Below are positions 59,722 to 64,000 of a DNA stretch of 64,000 nt, one piece after another. The notes below the pieces were generated by a model that made no database searches, was not told where the DNA came from, and saw only the letters and a list, made by a program, of their open reading frames with translations. The DNA comes from Thuidium tamariscinum (lineage: Eukaryota > Streptophyta > Bryopsida > Hypnales > Thuidiaceae): NCBI GenBank assembly GCA_947034885.2, contig OX344750.2, forward strand, positions 7,608,501 through 7,672,500, in the 5' to 3' direction. Both the position numbers and the translations under genes were made by a program. The stretch's first letter is position 1. The number at the start of each line of letters is the position of its first letter.

Positions 59722-61708
59722 ATGGGGGCTCGCGCCTTGGAGCGGAAGGGGGGTTCCAAGAAGGGAACGAAGAACAAGCCGCAAGAGGGGAAGTACCGCG
59801 GAGTGCGCCGACGGCCTTGGGGCCGGTACGCGGCTGAGATCCGTGACCCGCACACGCGCGAGCGGCGATGGCTGGGGACGTTCGACACCGCGGAGCAAGC
59901 GGCCGTGGCGTATGACCTCGCGGCGCGCTCCATGCGCGGCTTGAAAGCGCGCACCAACTTCGTCTACCCCACGCACCAGACGTGCTTGCTGTCCGCCGCG
60001 CTGGCTGCTTCGCGAGCCACCACCACTGGCGAAGGCTTCTTCGGCAATAGCAGTTCCAAACTTGGAACCAAAGCACTGCCCGCGCTTGGACACACCAATT
60101 TAGACTGGAACACGGCATTGGGGTCGTCCTCGCTCAATGACCGCAATAGCAGCGCGGCGGCGTTCTTGCTGGGGCCGCTAGGGGGGGACTCCTTCATGAT
60201 GGACCCATCCAGTGAGCCCTACAGACACATGTACGAGTCCGTGGAGCGCCTGGCGAGTGCTATCAGCGACCCACGACCCTTGAAATCGAACACTCGTGAC
60301 GCGGAAGACGCCGTCGTGCCCATGAGTTATCCCAGAGCCAACAACAAGCTCACGAACGGGAAAAGAGATGGCGCCGTGGTGAAAAGAGAGCCGTGGGTCC
60401 TGCAAAAAACTGGGCGAATTGTGTCCGCACACGATCCACAACATGGTTGCGTTACCGTCGCAATTGCATCTCCTCAGGTGCTTAACCCAACTTGTTTCCC
60501 GAACCCTCATAGCGTCAAAATATTTTCGTCACTTTCTCCACGTTTTAAACATCATTCACGTAATATCACGCAAAGCATCCTTGAATAGTGATGAGTCTTT
60601 TTGTCAATCTTGGCCATGCTTTCAGCTTTCCACCAATGTTGCTAATCTCCTCGTTATGATTTTGAAATAACATCAATTCTAGAGTACCGTCCGCACTTCC
60701 CACACCGCCATTTGCTTGTATCCCAATGTCACAGTTTCGAGGCTAGTGAGTGTTCTGCTAATGCTCCCTTACAAGATTTCATTGCGATTTTGCCAGGTGA
60801 CGGGCTTGGGTGACAACAAAGTAACCGTATCGAACGAGTCCACATTAACGAACGCGCGTCCCTCTTCCCGAGCATCGAAATTTCTTGATGAAGAGGCTGG
60901 AACGCTTTCCCAGGTGGTCTTGAAATATATCACCATTGACAATGAAATACTGCGCGCAGTGCCCTCGAATTCCTTCGACAACGAGGACCCGCCCGTCGAC
61001 CCCAGTCCGTGTTTCCTCTCAACCCAAGTCCCTTACTCCGAAGACTCCTCCACCTCCTCCGTTTCGCCCTTGGGCGACACCGCCACCTCCCCAGACTCCC
61101 CAACGTTGGTCCAGCAGCTCCCAGTCGCAATCCCCGAGGCCAACCAATTGCAGAACCCTGACAATTTACAGAGCATTCTTCCACTGAGCATCTGCTCCAG
61201 TGCACCACGTGAATGGCCAACAGTTTACGACGTTTTCCCGTCTCGTGAGAGCTCCTGGAACGGAGCAACATGCGGGGCTCCTTCCGAGAGCTGGAGCACG
61301 TTGTGTGAGCTTCCAGCTGCGTGGCAATACTACACTGATCCTGGTATGGTGGCGAATGAGATGGAGCACGAGCTGGTGGACGTGAAGCGCGAGCTTGCAC
61401 TGCGAAGTTATGGGGACAAAGAAGCAGCGTCTTCATGTGCCTGGCTGACGTTTCAGGACGAGGGGTGTGATGCGTGCTTTTCCAGTGACCACTGGCGGTT
61501 CCCTGATTCTGCTGGTGCACGAACAGAGAATTCTGCCGTCTCTTGTTTGTCTGATCTCGGGGACGACTACTTGTGCAACGACGCACAACAGCAGCAGCAG
61601 CAGCAGCAGCAGCCCAGTTGCAACGATTACGGGGAGGAGACTCGGCTGTTTCCTGTCTACATTGTGGAGGAGCCGCTAGGCTGTTGCTATGAGATTCCCG
61701 GCCTGTGA
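59722..61708 (+). CDS. AP2/ERF transcription factor, ERF group VIII-b-like (two exons)
   Basis: Coding sequence is join(59722..60477, 60797..61708), 555 codons plus TGA. The AP2 domain spans about residues 24-83: [19 protein letters not shown], then WLG at 50-52, [14 protein letters not shown] and a KARTNFVYP end. The AAEIRD motif marks an ERF rather than a DREB (VSEIRE) type, and the whole domain reads like PUCHI, LEP, ESR/DRN and FZP, which act in organ initiation and meristem fate. The lysine-rich stretch before the domain (residues 8-24) is a likely nuclear signal. The rest is low-complexity and Ser/Pro/acidic, with nine glutamines at about 516-524 and a hydrophobic-acidic C-terminus, plausibly an activation region. 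At 555 residues it is much longer than typical angiosperm relatives of roughly 250-400. I chose the ATG at 59722 because the open frame upstream (from 59677) has no earlier ATG. The domain is sure; the exon joint is inferred from splice consensus and frame. Kinship with moss STEMIN and liverwort LAXR is inference. Confidence 0.9.
60478..60796 (+). other. phase-0 intron of the ERF gene
   Basis: The donor reads CAG|GTGCTT and the acceptor TTTTGCCAG|GTGACG. Both exons are open on either side in the same phase (0), and a CTAAT branch-point-like motif lies at 60758-60762, about 35 nt before the acceptor. The 319-bp segment is visibly more AT-rich than either exon. Without splicing the frame runs on to a stop at 60586-60588, which would give a 288-residue protein that keeps the AP2 domain but loses the long C-terminal half. 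A second acceptor-like CTTTCCCAG ending at 60913 is in the same phase and would remove 39 more residues. Confidence 0.75.
61586..61612 (+). repeat. CAA(CAG)8 run encoding nine glutamines
   Basis: A CAA followed by eight CAG codons lies inside exon 2 of the ERF gene. The nearly pure CAG run is prone to slippage, so the glutamine count may vary between individuals. Polyglutamine tracts are common in plant transcription-factor activation regions. Confidence 0.9.
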
Positions 61709-62580
61709 TCTCGATGCAATCATCGCTCTTATAGTCATGAAATTGGTTAACTGCTCTTTGGCGGATCTAGTGTACACATGAGTTTAGGAAGAGCGACCCA
61801 AGCTAGAGAGCTGTTGTGATCTTATCAAGGTGTAGATACATTATGTAATTAAGGTGAGATTCCGTGCTAGTCTCTTCGCACATGTAAACAGTCGTAGGCA
61901 ACGATTTCAAACTGTTGAATGTTCTCTTAACTGTGAATGCAGAAGCTTGCAGCTTCTGCATGTTGGACAATTATGTAGGCTTTGTTGTAGTGAACTACCT
62001 CGTTCATCCGACTCTTTCGTGATTACAGAACAATGTGCCGTGGATTCATCAGTGAACGAGGTACTTGACGCAATGGTGCAAGACTTCCTCCTGTTGCGTC
62101 AAACACCGTTAACGCAGCGTGTAAATTTTCTCATGCAGTTGACTGTTTAATGTTTACTTTGCACTTCAGCTTTCCTTTCTTCAGTTGTATTGACACGGCA
62201 ATGTGGCTCTCATGTCAACTGCGGCACTTGTTCCTCGTACCTCCTGGTTTTTTGTTTTCTAAACTGTTTCATTCGTTTGTTGTGCGCTGTCGTAAGTGCT
62301 CAAGTCTCTGGATTCACCTTCTCCAACAGTTACAGCATTCTAGAGTGCTTCATGTACCCAGACTACTGCACCATGTCCTCAATCCTCAGCAAATCCTCAA
62401 TGCTGATACGGGTAGCAAGCACCCACTTCTTCTAAAAACCTTTACTGATTGCATAAGTTTCCAGCAACGAGAGTCAACCCTACAATTGAAGCGGAGTAGG
62501 CCAACCTAAAACAAGGTGATGTCACCGCCGCGAACATGAGGTCGGATTGCTATCATTTAAAGGCCGTTTTTTAGGACATG
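61709..62580 (+). other. 3' untranslated / downstream region with three short hairpins
   Basis: This CpG-containing DNA follows the ERF stop codon. Three inverted repeats stand out: 11-bp arms at 61937-61947 and 61951-61961 with a 3-nt loop; 11-bp arms TACCTCGTTCA at 61996-62006 and 62053-62063; and 9-bp arms TTGACGCAA at 62065-62073 and 62094-62102. Open frames of 98 and 119 codons overlap the region but resemble no family I know. An AATTAA-like polyadenylation context sits near 61848-61853. The transcript end is unknown. Confidence 0.4.
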
Positions 62581-63430
62581 AGCAGGTGAGTGTTTAATGT
62601 CTGGCGCTTTTTTCTTCCATCCGAAACCAGCTGATCCGACTGTTGCCTTTTCTTTTCCATGAAAACTGGAAGCCGAAATGTGGAAACTGAGGAGCGAAAT
62701 CGGGGAAAAAGGCCGAAAACACACGGTGGGACCAAAGTGGAATAAGTTGGTTGGCAGATGACTGCCAACAGAACTGAAGCGCCGTCCTAGCAATAGACAT
62801 TTAGGTGGCAATGGCATTCCAGTAGGGAATAGGGAGAGAATTCATAAAAAGGGTCGAAGATGCGGTGATCCTTTGATTCTTTGGTATTAATAAAGACTGA
62901 GGAGGGTTGTTTGCAGCAGCACAGCAGTACTTACTACTTAAGTTACTACTTAGTAGTAGCCCTGCCAGATTCTCATTCCAGGCGTGCTGATTACCACTCT
63001 GCTGTGTATAATTGCGCGGAGGAGGAGGAGTCATCAATATCAACAGGAAGGAAGGAGCAGATAATGAGATTATGGTACTTAAAAACATTAATCCCTTAAA
63101 GTTACCTGCCTCCACATTTTCATCTCTTCCAACTTAAATTATTATCCTGAGTTCCTGACCCACATACAAGATCTTAAGATGCAGACAAGTGTCTGCCTGA
63201 GGTTCCAGGGAAGGAGTAAATTAATTAGCTTTAAGCAGATGAAGAATGTGGATTGGACGAGGAGGATGGAGCCGTGTGCCACTTGCCTTTGGGAAAAAAA
63301 ATCTCACTGCCTGCATTTGGAGTAAGATTGAAGTTTAAGTTAAGTTAAGTTACGCAGCCTTCACTTGTGTCAAAAAAAAGATGAAAAGAGTTACCTTATA
63401 CGGAGTAAAATACTTGCAGCCTCTGCCTGT
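62581..63430. other. downstream intergenic DNA, no gene recognised
   Basis: Mixed-composition DNA containing an AATAAA at 62888-62893, a TTAAG micro-repeat near 63338-63352, and an A-tailed CACTTGTGTC segment at about 63369-63387 that matches the tail family described at 63547. I see no supported coding frame. Confidence 0.35.
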
Positions 63431-63450
63431 TAAGAAATTTCCAAGTCCAT

Positions 63451-63481
63451 GAATTGTCCATGTGTTTAAAAAAAATAAAAA
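63451..63481 (+). mobile_element. tail-type mini-retroposon, 12-bp flanking repeats
   Basis: 31 nt (GAATTGTCCATGTGTTT plus A-rich tail) between TTCCAAGTCCAT copies (63439-63450, 63482-63493). Confidence 0.65.
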
Positions 63482-63546
63482 TTCCAAGTCCATTGCAAAA
63501 ACTTCCAGTGAGTTCAGTTCCTTTTTTTTCACAAATGGGGATACCT

Positions 63547-63577
63547 CATTTGTGTCAAAAACACCAAAAAACAACAC
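63547..63577 (+). mobile_element. tail-type mini-retroposon, 15-bp flanking repeats
   Basis: 31 nt (CATTTGTGTCAAAAACACC then A/C-rich) between CAAATGGGGATACCT copies (63532-63546, 63578-63592). It lies less than 70 bp from the insert at 63451. Confidence 0.65.
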
Positions 63578-63867
63578 CAAATGGGGATACCTTACTGCCA
63601 CTTTTGTTTAGGGTCAACTAATGTTTCCATTTATGAGATGGAGGCCATACTGTCCATGCAACTTATGATAAAACCAATAATTGATGAATGTTGGACTAAA
63701 CTTGAGGAATTGAGGTACAAAGTGGTTACGATTTAACTCCTTGGTTCATCCCCAAGTTGCAAGTTGGTATGCTCTTGATATTTGGTTGATGGAAGGTTGT
63801 CATGTTCGCAAATTTGGGTGTACTAGGATGAGAATGGGACATTTTGGGTTTCATATTGTGGCTAAGG

Positions 63868-64000
63868 TAGAAACACCTAAAATCGTCATAATGAGCAATT
63901 AAGTAGAGTTGGAGGCACCTTTTGTGGAAATTTTCTTTATTTGTAGTATTAGCAATTGAAAAGTCTTGAAATTTTTAGGAAAAAAATAGAATTTTTTTTT
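63868..64000 (-). mobile_element. TA-type MITE family E copy, cut off by the window end
   Basis: It starts AGGTAGAAACACC after a TA, then continues with the AATTAAGTAGAGTTGGAGGC phrase seen in copies 2 and 3. The remainder lies beyond the window. Confidence 0.55.

Noticed and set aside
59542-60118. Antisense open frames of 183 and 178 codons opposite ERF exon 1
   Set aside because: They mirror the GC-rich codons of the AP2 exon, have biased Arg/Ser/Pro composition and no known domain.
60716-60796. Separate gene starting at 60716 for the second half of the ERF locus
   Set aside because: The frame opens with TTG, has no ATG near the start, and the CAG acceptor at 60796 joins it in phase to exon 1.
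60930-61586. Antisense open frame of 218 codons opposite ERF exon 2
   Set aside because: A shadow of the coding strand; arginine-rich, low-complexity and without a family match.
61854-62509. Frames of 98 and 119 codons downstream of the ERF gene
   Set aside because: Overlapping, cysteine/leucine-rich without domain features, and more simply explained as 3' region sequence.

Overview
This looks like a stretch of a land-plant nuclear genome: about 58 kb of very AT-rich, gene-free, repeat-packed DNA, then one GC-rich gene near the right end. The gene encodes an AP2/ERF transcription factor whose DNA-binding domain most resembles ERF group VIII-b (the DRN/ESR, LEP, PUCHI and FZP type). The unusually long protein, the contrast between a GC-rich gene and AT-rich surroundings, and the mixture of small elements would fit a bryophyte, perhaps a moss, but nothing in the window proves the lineage. 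No rRNA, tRNA, CRISPR array, recognisable LTR element or virus-like element was found. || Layout. 1-15.7 kb: AT-rich DNA with short inverted-repeat elements (MITEs) of several families, including one nested inside another (1559-2520), a GC-rich Harbinger-like element (6124-6519), three TTAA-flanked elements (6757-7995, 10095-11012, 12095-12975), a tandem duplication at 11.5-14.4 kb and a long foldback at 14.3-15.5 kb. 15.75-19.8 kb: a GC-richer, CpG-containing island without a recognisable gene. 19.8-24.8 kb: more MITEs. 24.8-32.5 kb: a tandem segmental duplication of about 3-4 kb units that supplies empty-site comparisons for several insertions. 32.8-58.7 kb: further MITEs, a perfect 41-bp-arm hairpin at 36.5 kb, a CACTA-type mini-foldback at 50.0 kb and a 5'-truncated LINE-like fragment at 56.9-57.4 kb. 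58.7-63.3 kb: the ERF gene with its leader and downstream region. || Element families were defined by reading ends and flanks: A (GGGTGATTGCAAGAA ends, 4-bp target duplications), B (GGTTGCTAGTATGTGAG ends), C and D (CCCCTAAA-type ends at TTAA, piggyBac-like), E/I/N (AGGTAG..ACACC-type ends at TA, Tc1/mariner-like), F (9-bp duplications, Mutator-like), H (ATTAGATGAAAT ends), K (CACTA), Q (GAGCATC ends, TAA, Harbinger-like). Several are confirmed by an unfilled paralogous site within the window. The window also carries a set of very short A-tailed insertions (27-84 nt) bounded by 9-19 bp direct repeats, which look like retroposons reduced to their 3' tails. || All calls were made by eye; identities are estimates and family names rest on termini and target-site duplications, not on transposase sequence, because no element here encodes one.
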